The notes beneath the pieces were generated by a model. It saw nothing but the letters and a program-made list of their open reading frames with translations. It had not been told where the DNA came from and ran no database searches. Position numbers and translations under genes: made by a program. A stretch of 64,000 nt of DNA from the NCBI GenBank assembly GCA_946807835.1, contig CAMPEX010000001.1, forward strand, positions 8,323,001 through 8,387,000. The letters are read 5' to 3'. This document shows positions 49,401 through 59,800 of this stretch, one piece after another. The first letter of the stretch is position 1. Every line of letters begins with the position of its first letter. Source of the stretch: Ailanthus altissimus (Eukaryota; Streptophyta; Magnoliopsida; Sapindales; Simaroubaceae).

Positions 49401-52400
49401 AGATGCAGAAATGTTTTTTCCAGGGTACCCCTGTCTGGTGAATCCACTTGGAGATCTCCAGTACTGTAGTCCTCAACACATCGACCAGAGTTCAATTACA
49501 TCAACTCTGGGATTTAAATGCGTGAATATTAGTGTCAACCTATGCTTGTTTGTTAAATGTGTTTGTTTTTAAGAATAAATCATACTTGTCCATTTGTTTA
49601 GTGGCAGATTTCAGTGGCCATGGCAGGCAGTCATTGATGAGACACTCTTTATTTGGCACAATTTCAATGGTGTACAAATGTGGAACTAGTAATTGTTTGA
49701 GTGTGGAATACTGTGTGGACATGGACACTGTATAGTATTCATATGGAAAAGTGTTTCTCAAATGATAGATAAATACAGAACTGATGGGAATGAATGATCA
49801 ATTATACGGAAAGATTTAGATGTAGTTGTGCATGAAACTTTCTTGACAGTACAGCTTATTAGGTGGAATGATGCCTTTTTTTTTTTGTGCATGTTGTGCG
49901 GCATTGTTGGACTATGTGGTTATATTCTGCACTTTCATTTGCTCAAATTTCAATAATTCATATAAATATAATGTGTTCTTTTCATAGCTGATAGTACTTT
50001 TATCTTTATATTTTAGGCAGATATAGGTCTTGCTATGGGCATCCAAGGGACTGAAGTTGCCAAAGAAAATTCAGATATAATTATCTTGGACGATAACTTT
50101 GCTTCAGTTGTCAAGGTCAGTAGACATACTTAAAGCTTTTTTGTGGGAGCATGATGCTATACCAGCTTTTTCCCCTGGAATGAAAAATTTGATCTTCCTT
50201 TAAGAATTTCTTCTGACAGAATAACTTCTTTTTGTTCTACTGTTCTGTGAAAAGTAACTGTCTTTTTGCATTTGGACTGTGCATGTTTCTTAAAATCTTG
50301 ATGTCTTACACCTTACTGTTGGCTGTTAACAAAAGTTTATAGGATAATTTAATCAGGCACAGTCTTGAGGTTTATGCTTGAGTTTTTTAGGCGTGCCTGC
50401 AATCCAGTAGACCCATCATAATACGAGGAATTTACTATTTTTCCACAGGATGCAATGTTCTTATCACCTATCTGGAAATATTGTTCATTGCTTTCATATT
50501 TGCGCAATTTGAAAAAGCATTTAAAAAATTAGTCCTTGAAATCCACATCTGATCTCTCTGTGTCTAGACATTGTCTTTGATAATCTACATTGTACTTGAA
50601 GCCATTGAACTCTAGGGTAGTGGGAGTTCTCATATTTTCAACATTTTATATGTATAATTTTCATTTTGAAATTCTATTACTTTAATCTATTATTATATGT
50701 CATTTCTATTTTCAAATACGTGTCAAAGTTGATTGTATATACAAACTACAGCAAGGTTAAGTCCTTTAATTATTAGAAGACTGTAGATATTGCAATCACC
50801 TCTTTCTAATAATGCAACTATTATATATATAAGGTGAATTTTCTTGATTTTGGTTCATAAATGAATAGTCAAAGTGTGAAGTCAAAGTGCACGGGGAAAG
50901 ATATTACATTAAGAATCATGAGTCAATCTTGTTTCTAATCATTATCAAATGAAGTCCAGAAAATTTAAGGGCTGTCAATAGAGTCTATAAACCATAGTCA
51001 TTAGAGAGTGTATTTATAAGCTATTGTTATGACAAGAGGGCTGAATAAACTCAATGTAGTCATAGTTTATAGCAACAAAACATTATGTATTTTCTAAAGT
51101 TCTCTATTTACTACTTATCCAAGGATTTTTCTTTATTTTGCACCGAATAATCTTGGTTCCGAAGGTGTCTGGACTAAAATTAGTCCTAATCTATCAGGGA
51201 TGGCAAGTTGTACCAAATTTCTGTTTACATCAGATGTTCTTGTTCTGCATTTATGCTATCTCTGTTATGATATGCTTGTTACATGATGGCAAGTAAAATG
51301 TGCAGATTGTTTATGTAGTTGAAAAGGTTATTCTGCACATTTAATTTTCTTTTCCTTTGTGTTTTCTTGTTGACTCTTGTGGAGGGGCTTATATCTGTTA
51401 TCTTCATAATTTTTGTAGTTAACATACAAGGAATTTGTGTGCTCTTTGTAGGTTGTCCGCTGGGGGCGTTCAGTGTTTGCCAATATTCAGAAATTTATAC
51501 AATTTCAGCTAACTGTTAATGTTGCTGCTCTTGTAATTAATGTTGTGGCAGCAATATCTTCTGGTGATGTTCCTTTAAATGCAGTCCAGGTGATTAGTCT
51601 ATATTTCTCTCTTGCCTGGCTCCTAGGGTTTTATGCTCTGATATTATGTTTCATAAAATTAAGTTTTAATACTTGAAATTTTATATTGAATAATATGGCA
51701 TAACAAAGAATTGGGGGAAAAAAAGAAAACAAAAAAGAGAAAAGAAAATAAAGAGAAAAAAGTTTCCAAGATGTTTAGGCACTGGCAAGTTTAAGTTTTA
51801 TGGTTTTTCTTTTGACTTATCTTCTAAACTAACATCTCCATTTTGTTCTAGTATTGTTGTATTAATGTAAAAGATTGGAGCAAACTGTAAATGAGTTCTT
51901 CCTTAATTTTGTCCATCCTTTATTATAAAATACTAGGTGGATTAGTGCTGGTAACGGGGAATCAGATGGAATAACTGAATTTTGAGTTCATATTTTTTGT
52001 TTTTTGTTTTTCCTTTATGTATAAGTATTTATAGTATATGTAGCCTGTTTCAAGGCAAGGCACTGCTTTCTGATTTTCTTTTTAGAGGAAAAATTTATCA
52101 TTGGCTTGGAATTTTGGATATGATGGGACAGTATTAGTATTGAAATATAGGATCTTAAATTGTTGTTTTTGTGTAATATATGGATTTGGGATCTTGTGGT
52201 TTGTTTTTAAGAGTTAACAATTGTTGCATGTCATTGTCCTTTTCTGATGATAGAAGTTTACTTCATTTCTTGGTACAGTTACTATGGGTTAACCTTATAA
52301 TGGATACTCTTGGAGCGCTTGCATTGGCTACTGAGCCACCAACAGATCACCTTATGCATAGATCGCCAGTTGGCAGAAAGTATGTACTAGTTGTTTTGGT

Positions 52401-54711
52401 TGAATATGTCGTACTATGGTTACAAATTTTTTATACTCTGCTGTTCAATTTATATACTATGGTTTTATAATGTTGGAAGATACAATGCTCGTCAATTAGC
52501 TTGATTGTTAATGAATGTTGATAGATCCCTTTATGGCTATAAGTAGATTTCTCTTTGCCAAATTTGAAAATTTCTGCAATCCACTTGGAGATATCACTAT
52601 ATTTTTGGCTTTGAAACCTTTGGCAAATTTTAACCACCTTCATGCCTCTGAGACCAAGGAATATGCTGAAGAAAGAAATAATTGATTTTGCTTTGCCTTT
52701 CTGAAGGACTGAATTAGATGTTGAAGTTGAAATTTAGAGTGTTAAACATATCAAATTTAAGCTGTTGTTAATGAGTCTAGGAGTGGGCATTTTCAGTTTG
52801 GTTCAGTTTTGGGCAGAATTGAAAACTGAACTGGACCGGTCGGTTGTCAGAAAATTCAACCGATAACTGAACTCGGTTTGGTTTGGTTCTCGATTTGGAC
52901 TTTTGGCTTTGGATGGGCTCAAATTAGGCTCACTTTTGGCATTGGATGGTCCTGTTTGGTTAGGTTCTTAGTTTCGGTTCTATTCTAAGGTGCCACGTGT
53001 ATTTTTTTGATATTTTTTAAAAGAAAATTCAGTTTCACGGTTAGGTTCTCAGTTCGGAAGTCTGAAACCGCGAATAGAATTTTCGGTTTTCCGAAATATA
53101 GAATCGAAAACCGAACCGACCAAGACACAACTGAACCGGCCTGGTTCAGTTCGCCCGATCTGGTTCAGTTTTTCGGTTTTTTGCCCACCCCAATTAATGA
53201 CAGTGAAAAACCTTGCTAGTTTTCTTTATCTTCTCTCAAGCACATATAAGAAGTATGGACCTATTGCTTTTTTATTTCCCTCTTTTTTTAATCCTATGTG
53301 ATTAGTAATATATGACTATTGGTCCTGCGTTGACATTTTACTTAAAGAGGTTATAAGAAAGATTTTAATATTTGCTTGTCTGATTGAATCACTTTTATGT
53401 TGTCTTCTCAGAGAGCCTCTTATAACAAACATCATGTGGAGGAACTTAATTATACAGGTTAGGGTCTCTTGAAAGCTTTTGGTTGTTGACAGAATTGTTA
53501 AACAACATTAGAACACAAGTATTTATACATCTGGTTAAACCTCAGATATATTACTTTGCCATTGCAGGCCTTGTATCAAGTTATTGTCCTCCTAGTGCTC
53601 AAGTTCAAGGGCACTAGTATCCTTCATTTGGAGAATGAAAGTAGGCAGCACGCTAGTGATGTAAAGAATACTTTGATATTCAATGCATTTGTCCTGTGTC
53701 AAGTAAGTATACTAGTTCGTAATAAATCTTTTTACTCCTAAACTGTGTGGAAGAATTTTGGAGTAAATGGTTCCAATTTACAATTGATTATAAATGGACA
53801 ACATTCTTTTCTACCTGATTGTTTGTTCATAATGTCTGATTGGTGGAAAAATGGAGAAATACCTTTTGCACGTAATTGTAGTCTGCATAAAATCTATGGA
53901 ACAATTATTACAGAATTTGAAGTATAAATTTGATACTGTTCAAATTACAGATATTTAATGAGTTCAATGCTCGAAAGCCTGATGAAATTAATGTCTTCAG
54001 TGGAGTGACTAAAAACTTCCTCTTTATGGGCATAATTGGAATTACCTGTGTACTTCAGGTGAGAAGTCATGATGTTTTATCTCTTAGGCCTTTGCTGTAA
54101 CCAATGTAATTACTGCTAAAAGTGCCTCTCATAAATGGTAAAACAGGTAATCATCATTGAATTTCTTGGAAAGTTTACCAAAACTGTGAGACTCAACTGG
54201 GGGCTATGGCTTGCATCTATTGGTATTGGCTTATTCAGGTCAGTTCAGTTACTGTTGTATGCAGATCAAATGTGTTCATCTTACATATATTTTGATGCAT
54301 TTGTTATTTAAACTTTCTAAATGATATATACGGTAGTAAGTTTACATGAATTGTATTCAGATTGCTTTTCTTGATCCTAATATTTGCTCAGACACCAAAC
54401 CAATTTGATTTTCCTTGAAGACTTGCTTTTGCATTCCTGAATCCTCTTTGTCATATAATATATCAATTAGTAGTTACGAGTTTTGGAACTTTTTCTCTAG
54501 TAATTGTTCTAATCCTTTTGGTCTAAGACCCTGCAATTGTGATAACATTTTGAAATTTAAATATTTTCGCATCAAATTAACCTGGCAATTTTTCTCTTTT
54601 TACAGCTGGCCCCTTGCCATAGTTGGAAAACTGATTCCAGTTCCAAAGACGCCTTTATCAGTCTATTTCTTTAAGCCATTCCGCCAATGCTTAAATGCTT
54701 TTAGGGCATAG
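29983..54711 (+). CDS. ACA9: Autoinhibited plasma-membrane Ca2+-ATPase, ACA9-like (P2B), 33 exons
   Basis: A calmodulin-regulated P2B pump, expected to export Ca2+ from the cytosol using ATP. The spliced frame gives 1090 residues, close to Arabidopsis ACA8/9/10 (about 1070-1086). Residues about 63-105 form the basic/aromatic calmodulin-binding autoinhibitory segment, starting [17 protein letters not shown]. Seen in order: M1 around 208-228; M2 around 240-255; actuator TGES 326-329; M3 391-410; M4 with PEGLP 456-460; phosphorylation motif DKTGT with Asp499 (codon at 42760); nucleotide-binding KGAAE 619-623; MVTGDN 725-730; TGDGTNDAP 804-812; M5 around 865-884; M6 with Ca-ligand residues Asn900 and Asp904; then M7-M10. 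The stretch [20 protein letters not shown] (residues 134-153) and the exon order resemble ACA9, the pollen pump in Arabidopsis, more than ACA8/10. That paralogue call is from memory of the family. Start: first in-frame ATG, followed by an acidic N-terminus. No stop or frameshift was found. One oddity is Leu200 where relatives have Trp before M1. Confidence 0.95.
34260..34384 (+). repeat. 44-bp tandem repeat, nearly 3 copies, intron 7
   Basis: The unit begins CTTGCTTACGGTGTTTC and contains GATTGCTTTGAAAAGGG. Copies differ by single bases (TCTGTGATT, TCTATGATT, TCCATGATT). Confidence 0.95.
34437..34615 (+). repeat. About 91-bp direct duplication, intron 7
   Basis: ATCTCATTCTTTGATGACAT occurs near 34440 and again near 34533. 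Downstream sequence is shared (TTTAACAGTTT, CATGAACAA) with point differences. Confidence 0.85.
36340..36700 (-). pseudogene. Degraded copia RNase H fragment, intron 11
   Basis: The minus-strand translation contains [19 protein letters not shown], which parallels the copia RNase H motif (ANPVFHxRTKHIEIDYHF), and further on a weak match to the terminal 'FTK..' region. Stops interrupt it. It is a separate and older copy than the pol at 37777-39290. Confidence 0.5.
37274..37336 (-). repeat. Partial partner copy of the short LTR
   Basis: It aligns with the first part of 39994-40121 (TGT[C/T]ATGGGTT, ATCGACCTAAAA, and a closing ACCC), then breaks where the copia LTR begins at about 37345. Confidence 0.4.
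37345..37640 (-). repeat. 3' LTR of the intron-11 copia remnant
   Basis: Read on the minus strand, the RNase H frame is followed by a purine-rich tract (CTTGAGAGGGAC, ending near 37641), then an LTR starting TGTCGGTAAATTAGG. The LTR contains an imperfect tandem duplication of about 75-80 bp (around 37485-37560 and 37561-37640) and ends near 37345 in TACA. It does not resemble the LTR at 39592-39880. Confidence 0.6.
37777..39290 (-). pseudogene. Ty1/copia pol remnant (RT and RNase H) in ACA9 intron 11
   Basis: A degraded minus-strand copia polyprotein. The longest open piece (38504-39247) is the RVT_2 reverse transcriptase. It shows [50 protein letters not shown] and [12 protein letters not shown], and an active site read as YVNDV (38585-38602) instead of YVDDI/V. 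The frame shifts into 38158-38403 ([24 protein letters not shown]), then into RNase H at 37777-37959 ([29 protein letters not shown]). Integrase, protease and gag were not found upstream of the RT, so the 5' half is missing. It lies antisense to the host gene. Confidence 0.9.
39592..39880 (-). repeat. Copia-type LTR with adjacent primer site
   Basis: A 289-bp segment bounded by TGTTGAAAA and TTTTCAACA. CTTTGATACTA, the complement of an initiator-Met primer site with one change, abuts it at 39581-39591, making this a minus-strand 5' LTR. A TATA-like CTATATATAGG occurs near 39710. The sequence between it and the pol remnant (39291-39580) is non-coding leader-like DNA. Confidence 0.6.
39994..40121 (-). 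repeat. Short LTR of a second minus-strand element in intron 11
   Basis: The primer-site complement GCTTTGATACCA at 39980-39991 precedes TGTTATGGGTTAGG at 39994. The segment can be followed to CCTGCCCCACA near 40121. A diverged partial copy (TGTCATGGG and ATCGACCTAAAA) is at 37274-37336, where the other copia LTR interrupts it. The likely arrangement is an older short-LTR element into which the copia element inserted. The right end is uncertain. Confidence 0.4.
40386..40432 (+). repeat. (TA)n microsatellite in intron 11
   Basis: About 22 uninterrupted TA units. A shorter TA tract occurs at about 40238-40258. Confidence 0.9.
40712..42008 (-). mobile_element. Small non-coding LTR element (TRIM-like) in intron 12
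   Basis: Two related LTRs at 40712-40973 (262 bp) and 41726-42008 (283 bp) share long blocks, for example TTTTATTGAATAAAGACTAT. A primer-binding site complementary to initiator tRNA-Met (GCTTTGATACCA on the + strand, 41709-41720) sits 5 nt left of the right-hand LTR, so the element is on the minus strand. The 5-bp target duplication CTTTT is at 40707-40711 and 42009-42013. The internal 752 bp shows no gag or pol; the short minus-strand frames at 41140-41492 are Lys/Glu-rich and unrecognised. It fits a terminal-repeat retrotransposon in miniature or another non-autonomous LTR element. The right TSD copy is directly followed by ACAG, the splice acceptor of exon 13. Confidence 0.8.
42574..42705 (+). 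other. GC-AG intron (intron 16 of ACA9)
   Basis: Exon 16 ends AAAGCGTTG and is followed by GCAAGT instead of GTAAGT. The next exon starts after TTTGCAG at 42706 and continues the [15 protein letters not shown] frame without a break. The rest of the donor matches consensus, as is usual for GC donors. A (CCCCA)5 run lies at 42586-42609 just inside the intron. Confidence 0.85.
42586..42609 (+). repeat. (CCCCA)n microsatellite in intron 16
   Basis: About five perfect copies of a CCCCA/ACCCC pentamer, 12 nt downstream of the GC splice donor. Confidence 0.9.
52776..53193 (+). mobile_element. hAT-type MITE in intron 28 of ACA9
   Basis: A 418-bp element bounded by TCTAGGAGTGGGCA and TGCCCACCCCAA, terminal inverted repeats typical of non-autonomous hAT elements. 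It is flanked by 8-bp target duplications TTAATGAG (52768-52775) and TTAATGAC (53194-53201), which differ at one base. The interior is rich in CGGTT and AACCG motifs that can pair across the element. No coding capacity. Confidence 0.85.
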
Positions 54712-55080
54712 TTTCGGTCTGGCAAACATTTGAGTAATGAGATGAAGCAGCTGCTCCTGGAAGTTCGAGTACTATTCATGTACAGCTAGATATGACAAGC
54801 AAAAGGTCCTCCACTAACCCAAGTCGTTGTCCCTGAAAATTCAAGGCTAGTCGGTTTTATTATGTATATTTTTCTGTGTAATGTGTGGGAACAAGTGTAA
54901 ATTAGAAGAAAAATGTTAGGTTCGCTTTTAGCTGACTGCCTATACCTTATCCCGAATATTTGCGTAGGGGCTATTAACCATTCTAAGAAAGAAAATTGTA
55001 AGAAAGCGTCAAATTATTTCTTCCAAAATGTTGCTTGTTGAATTTCTTAATCGATATTATTAAAGTAAAAACATCTTTTC
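54712..55080 (+). other. Probable 3' UTR of the ACA9-like gene
   Basis: After the TAG, T-rich sequence with TTTTATTATGTATATTTTTC (54857-54876) and a later ATTATTAAAGTAAAAAC (55057-55073) could act as polyadenylation signals. The end is not fixed by sequence alone. Confidence 0.4.
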
Positions 55081-55849
55081 TTGGTCTACTTGGATCAGAA
55101 ATATTGTAGTTTGGTTGGAAGCTATAGCTAGGAAGTATTAATTCTTGGGGTAATATGACTCCCTTGTGTATTACTCTAATCTACATTAAGGTTTTCTTGA
55201 CATTAAAAGAAATCATCTTAAATAATTTTGGACTAATATGATAAAATTTACATTATCTAAGAATAACACAATTTTGATTTTTGAAAGAATCTAACTCTCA
55301 AGAAGTTGAAATAATCAATAATTTATGGGGTGGGACTATATGCACCCAAACTTTTCCTTTTAAAAACCATGTTCTCAATAACACTCGTAATGTAAATTTG
55401 AAAAATAAGGAGATAGTTTTGGGGTAGAAGTGAAACCGCCCCTAAATAGTTTTTTTTTGTTGAAAGATTTCAATAGTAATATCATAAATAGGTTTACAAT
55501 ATTACAATATAAGTCTGTTGAAATTCTTCAAGCAATTATTGGGATGTTACATAAAAATAAATCATTTGTGGCTTGCTTAAATTTATTATTCTTGATAGAA
55601 ATATAATAAGTCTTAAATCGAGGACTATCTTATAGAGATTACTACTTGTATTACGGACGAAAAAATCTGACTTTTAAAAAAAAAATTTAACTTTATAAAG
55701 AAAATATTTACCTCGCCAAAGACGATAATTATACAAATTTAAAAACACACGTTATAAAAATAAAATTATAAAATTACCCAACAACAATCAAATCACACAT
55801 TAAACTCTAAATAACCAACAACAAATAACCTACAATAACAGTTGCAATA

Positions 55850-56075
55850 TATAAATATATAAACAGTATTTGGCAGCTTAGTTTTACAGTGGATGTGGAT
55901 GGTGGATAGCGGCTTGATCGAAACAATGGAGGGGCAAAGCAAAACATGGCAGTGAGTTGTCGGCGTCCAGAAATGTGTATAAATAGTATTCGGCGGCTTA
56001 GTTTTACAGTGGACGTGGATGGCGGATAACGGCTTGATCGAAACAATGGAGGGGCCAAGCAAAACTTGGCTGACT
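55850..56075 (+). repeat. About 120-bp tandem duplication
   Basis: GGCTTGATCGAAACAATGGA and GCTTAGTTTTACAGTGGA occur twice at an offset of 120 bp (from about 55865 and about 55985) with about 10% mismatches. ORFs across it are repeat artefacts. Confidence 0.9.
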
Positions 56076-56204
56076 TCTATTAGATTTTGGAGATCAACTA
56101 TTGAGATCTGTAATACATGAAATAACAAAACTTTAATTTTGTAAAATCGATTGAAGAGGTTAAGAAGCTGCCCTGCCAACGGACTTGGGGGACCAATTGA
56201 ATGT

Positions 56205-56300
56205 GGCTTTGCAATGAAGTTAGTTTCTTCATCATCTAATGGTCTTCTTCATGGCTTTGCAATGAAGTTAGTTTCTTCATCATCTAATGGTCTTCTTCAT
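56205..56300 (+). repeat. Perfect 48-bp tandem duplication
   Basis: GGCTTTGCAATGAAGTTAGT... repeats exactly at 56205 and 56253. Perfect identity implies a recent duplication. Confidence 0.95.
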
Positions 56301-56479
56301 GAAGAATTGTGTACAATCATGTAAATATAATTACGTCTTGAGTGATTTTCAAATGAAATTAAAGTTGCAGCAAATACTATTTTGTGATTCTAATGCGAGA
56401 ATATTAACAATGACTTTTTGGAGTCATACAATATGTACAATTTAAATATAGTATTCAATTTTTGATACTTCCTCCGTTG

Positions 56480-57460
56480 AAATGGTCAAAGCATCTAAAT
56501 TGTCCTAGCCTTTACTTACTATTACCACAACATGGGTTTTTGATCCTTTTTCTTTCTGTTTCTTGATCCTTTCAAAACATTTCCTTTTGAAATGTCCTTT
56601 TCCTTGCTACAATAGCAGCCTTTTCCAGTTCTTGACTTCGATTTAGGTTTAGACATCCCCCTAAATTTCCCTATGGCCGTTATCCCTTTTGTCTGTTCTA
56701 TACTTAGCAAACAAGTTCTCTGCATAACCATTTAAATTCTTTTCTAATCTTAACTCTTGGTTTTTTGATCTAAGGGCAGATAAGCAGTCATCAAGAGTAA
56801 GTGTTTCCTTACCATAATGGCTGTCATTACATCTTTATAAGTGGATGATAGTGAAGTAGTCAATAAGATTATAGTCTGATTTTCATCATTGATGGTCGCT
56901 CTAGTATTTGAAATATATATACATATCTTTTTGAATTCATCTAAGTTTGCTTTAAGACAATGGGAAGGATCCATCTTATAACCAAAGAGTCTTTTTTTTT
57001 TTTAATCATAATTTTATTAGATAAAGATTTGGAAATAAAAGGGTTTCAAGGTTATTCTACAAACCTCTTGTAGTGGGCTCTTCATTCACTTATCTTAGAA
57101 CATTATCTGACACAAGATGATTATAGTGAAGATAATTTCATCCATTTCTAATATTTGTTTTGGCGTTATTATATGGGGCAAGTCTTTGAGATCTACAAAG
57201 GCCTTAGTAATCTTCTATTATATAATTTCATCCATTTCTAATATTTGTTTTGGCGTTATTATATGGGGCAAGTCTTTGAGATCTACAAGAGCCTTAGTAA
57301 TCTTCTATTATAATAACAATGGCTTTATCTTCTTCTGCCATAAGTCAAAATCTCCATGGCAATTGAATTTTTTTACCTCAATTCTTGCAACACTTATTTT
57401 ATGTGTGTTCAACCTTTTGAGTGATTTTGAATCTTCAATCTTTGCACTTTAAGCCAAAGC
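56480..57460 (-). pseudogene. Copia gag remnant
   Basis: Right to left on the minus strand: after the primer site comes a frame resembling the gag start (FNCHGDFDLWQKKIKAIVII, matching FDGxxDFxLWxxKI). Then a gag core at 56750-56974 (LDEFKKICIYISN; ILLTTSLSSTYKDVMTAI), and a Lys-rich tail with a partial zinc knuckle (CYCSKEKDISKGN, second half lost) at 56522-56731. Internal stops and the 90-bp duplication disable it. Pol is absent on the left, so it is a 5'-terminal fragment. Confidence 0.75.
57132..57311 (+). repeat. 90-bp tandem duplication within the copia gag remnant
   Basis: ATAATTTCATCCATTTCTAA... begins at 57132 and 57222. The copies differ at one position (AAAGGCC or AAGAGCC). Confidence 0.95.
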
Positions 57461-57473
57461 TCTAATACCACTG

Positions 57474-58020
57474 TTGAATAATTGATCAATATAAGATTTC
57501 CCACTAAATCAATATAAGAGACTCACTGAATCAATGAATGAACTTCAACAATTGATTTAAACTAGTTGCAAGAATGATCAAGAACAAGAAATGAAAAAAA
57601 ATCTAAAAAAAAAGAATGTGAAAATACTAAATGAATGGCACAGAGGTTTATAGTGGTTTAGTTCTCAAATAAGAACTTACATCTATTTTGAGCTCCATCA
57701 AAGGCTTGAATCCACTATAGAAATCAGTACAAGAAGAACAATTACAAGATCATAACTTAAAAACACCTTAAGAAACTATTTCTCTCTCTAACCCATTTTA
57801 GGCACTCTTAATTTCTTGATTCTTTATCTAAAATGACTCAAAATGAATTATCAGTAACCACTCATATTTTCTGATTGTTATAGCACTACTGATATTATTA
57901 CTAAGACAGCCATTTGAAAAATTTAACTATTATGTCCTACTCAGATAAACCAAATTATACATAATTACCTCTACCACCAACTTGCACACTACCACCTAAA
58001 CCATTTCACCTAACACCAAT
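57474..58020 (-). repeat. Probable 5' LTR of the copia gag fragment
   Basis: The primer-site complement GCTCTAATACCA (57461-57472) is followed by TGTTGAATAATTGATC, an LTR-style end. The outer boundary is a guess, because no second LTR copy exists for comparison. Confidence 0.45.
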
Positions 58021-58149
58021 AAAACCCTAATCCTCTTCCATCCAACCTTAATACAAAAAGGCCTTGAGATGGAGCAAAAAAGAAAACTCCACCGTAGAAT
58101 CCTCTCATCCACTCACTCCATCTCTCTCTATCCCACAAATAGCTATGTT

Positions 58150-59035
58150 TAACCCATCATTGATAGGTTGAATTAAGATTAGTATTTTATTTCTTTAAAC
58201 TAATTTTTGTTTATTTAAATTCATTTGTTTAGCTATTTATGCATATTATGATTGAATTATAGGTTTAAGGACATTTGGCACAAGAAGGATTAGAAGCAGA
58301 TGAAAAAAAGGGCAAAAGGAAGTCAAAATTGAAGTCAGCGCCATGGCCATAAAAGAAGAATACCACAAAGCTAGAAGAAGAAAAGAAACAAAATGTAAGC
58401 ACTACGACGCTAGCATACCAAGGCAGTGACGCTGACATGAAGAAAAACTGCTCCAAGTCTATGTTTGAGTGTCGTAATTCTACAACAACTTAGAAAATTA
58501 GCCAAGATCTAGAAGTTGAGCACTGCGACATTGAGTAGTTAGGGCCACAACACTAGGGCGAAATTTGAAAATCCTTACTTGTCTTGGACACGACAATTGC
58601 CCTAATTTGAAGACACAGTCCTACAAATAGAAGTCTTTTAAAGCCAAAATAAAACAATAACAAGACAATACAAAAGAGAATAACTTATTTTAGAGTTAGA
58701 GCAAGTTTAGAGATTGAAAAAGAGATTTTTACAGCAAAAAAGAGAGAGAAGTTGAAGATTTTAGGGCACAATTTCTCTTATTTTATTCTTTTTACTGTTG
58801 TAGATTATTATTCTTCATAATGATGATTGTTAATGCTTTAAAACTCTATGTATTACTATGAACTAAGTTTCTATTTCTAAGATTGCAACTTTAAATTTAA
58901 TATATAATTAAATTCAGTTTTTTTTTCTTATTTTATGAATTTAATATTAAATTGTTAAATTTATCTATATTTAATACTTTCTATTTATCTGGCCAATAAT
59001 TGAATTATTTTAATAATCATAAAGAACTTTTTGTG
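58150..59035 (+). repeat. LTR-like sequence with GC-rich patch (gypsy Tat/Athila style), truncated
   Basis: AT-rich flanks surround a patch at 58330-58570 with repeated short GC words (GACGCTAGC, GTGACGCTGAC, CACTGCGACATTG). An R/U5-like leader (CTACAAATAGAAGTC near 58622) and AT-rich DNA follow. The layout parallels 62145-63605. No coding sequence. Confidence 0.4.
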
Positions 59036-59764
59036 TGTAGAGCTGTGTTAGTTGTTTACATTACAAGAAAAAGCTGTAAAACATGATGTATATATTCAGA
59101 ATTCATTCTCCTTGTCAAACACACTGTTACATTGATTCAATACAAAAATACATTATCTGCAATTTCATTTTATTCAACTTTCACAACTGGTAAAACCCTT
59201 TTTATGCTGTAAATAAATGCTCAAACCAAAACCAGATTGGCAGCAATATCTGTTCCCCAGTTCATTCAGTCAAATTGAATTAAATCGGGGGTTATCAAAC
59301 TCAGGAACAAATTAATATTGTTTGTGCTGTAAGCGAGCTGCATGCAATCATAATTTTAGAAGCTTCAGCCAAACCAAGCAAATGGTCTACTTTTACATGC
59401 AAGACGGGAATGTGCATGGTTCAGTTGTTTTTATTATTTTTGTTTTTGATTGGATGCTTAACACAAAACTTGTTCCGCCAATCAATATACAGTAGCTGCA
59501 TAAGAAAGCCCTTGTTTTTGAGGGATATTTTCCAAATATTCGTGAAAATATAGTCAGAAATGGAAGCACAATATGAAGTTCGGCAATAGAGCTTTTATTT
59601 CGATACAGGAAGTACACGATACAAGGCTGGTCGTAGACAAACTAGAGACTAGAAAACGAAAGGAAAATCAATATAAAATAAAATAATAGACATTTTTCTT
59701 TTGTTTTGATAATAAATATTAGACATCTGATCAACTTGTAAGAACTTTAGTAGAAAAAGTATCC

Positions 59765-59800
59765 CTTAGTTTAAGGGCAACGTAGTTTAAGGGCAACGAC
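59765..59800 (-). repeat. 16-bp tandem repeat at the 3' end of the peptide locus
   Basis: TAGTTTAAGGGCAACG occurs twice in direct succession, spanning the stop codon of the peptide frame. Confidence 0.85.

Larger units (their letters stand above)
29983..54711 (+). other. ACA9: Exon map of the ACA9-like gene
   Basis: Exons read by hand from splice signals and frame: 29983-30183, 31060-31176, 31272-31311, 32422-32531, 32623-32754, 32850-32939, 34162-34231, 34956-35026, 35132-35215, 35322-35399, 35479-35550, 40569-40652, 42018-42100, 42188-42296, 42367-42422, 42531-42573, 42706-42789, 43624-43761, 46146-46211, 46297-46395, 46522-46632, 46967-47134, 48468-48527, 48755-48919, 49121-49237, 50017-50115, 51452-51589, 52279-52379, 53412-53457, 53568-53702, 53951-54058, 54147-54238, 54606-54711 (includes TAG). 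The total is 3273 nt, divisible by three. All introns are GT-AG except intron 16 (GC-AG). Least certain junctions are the exon 5/6 boundary (acceptor CACAG before 32850) and the exon 7/8 boundary (acceptor CACTAG before 34956). Both were chosen to keep frame and family similarity. Largest introns: 11 (5018 bp, transposon-filled) and 18 (2384 bp, nothing recognised). Confidence 0.9.

Noticed and set aside
55793..56179. 128-aa and 83-aa minus-strand ORFs
   Set aside because: They read through the 120-bp tandem duplication. The repeated peptide is a by-product.
57117..57452. 111-aa plus-strand ORF with internal peptide repeat
   Set aside because: Antisense to the copia gag remnant and created by the 90-bp duplication.
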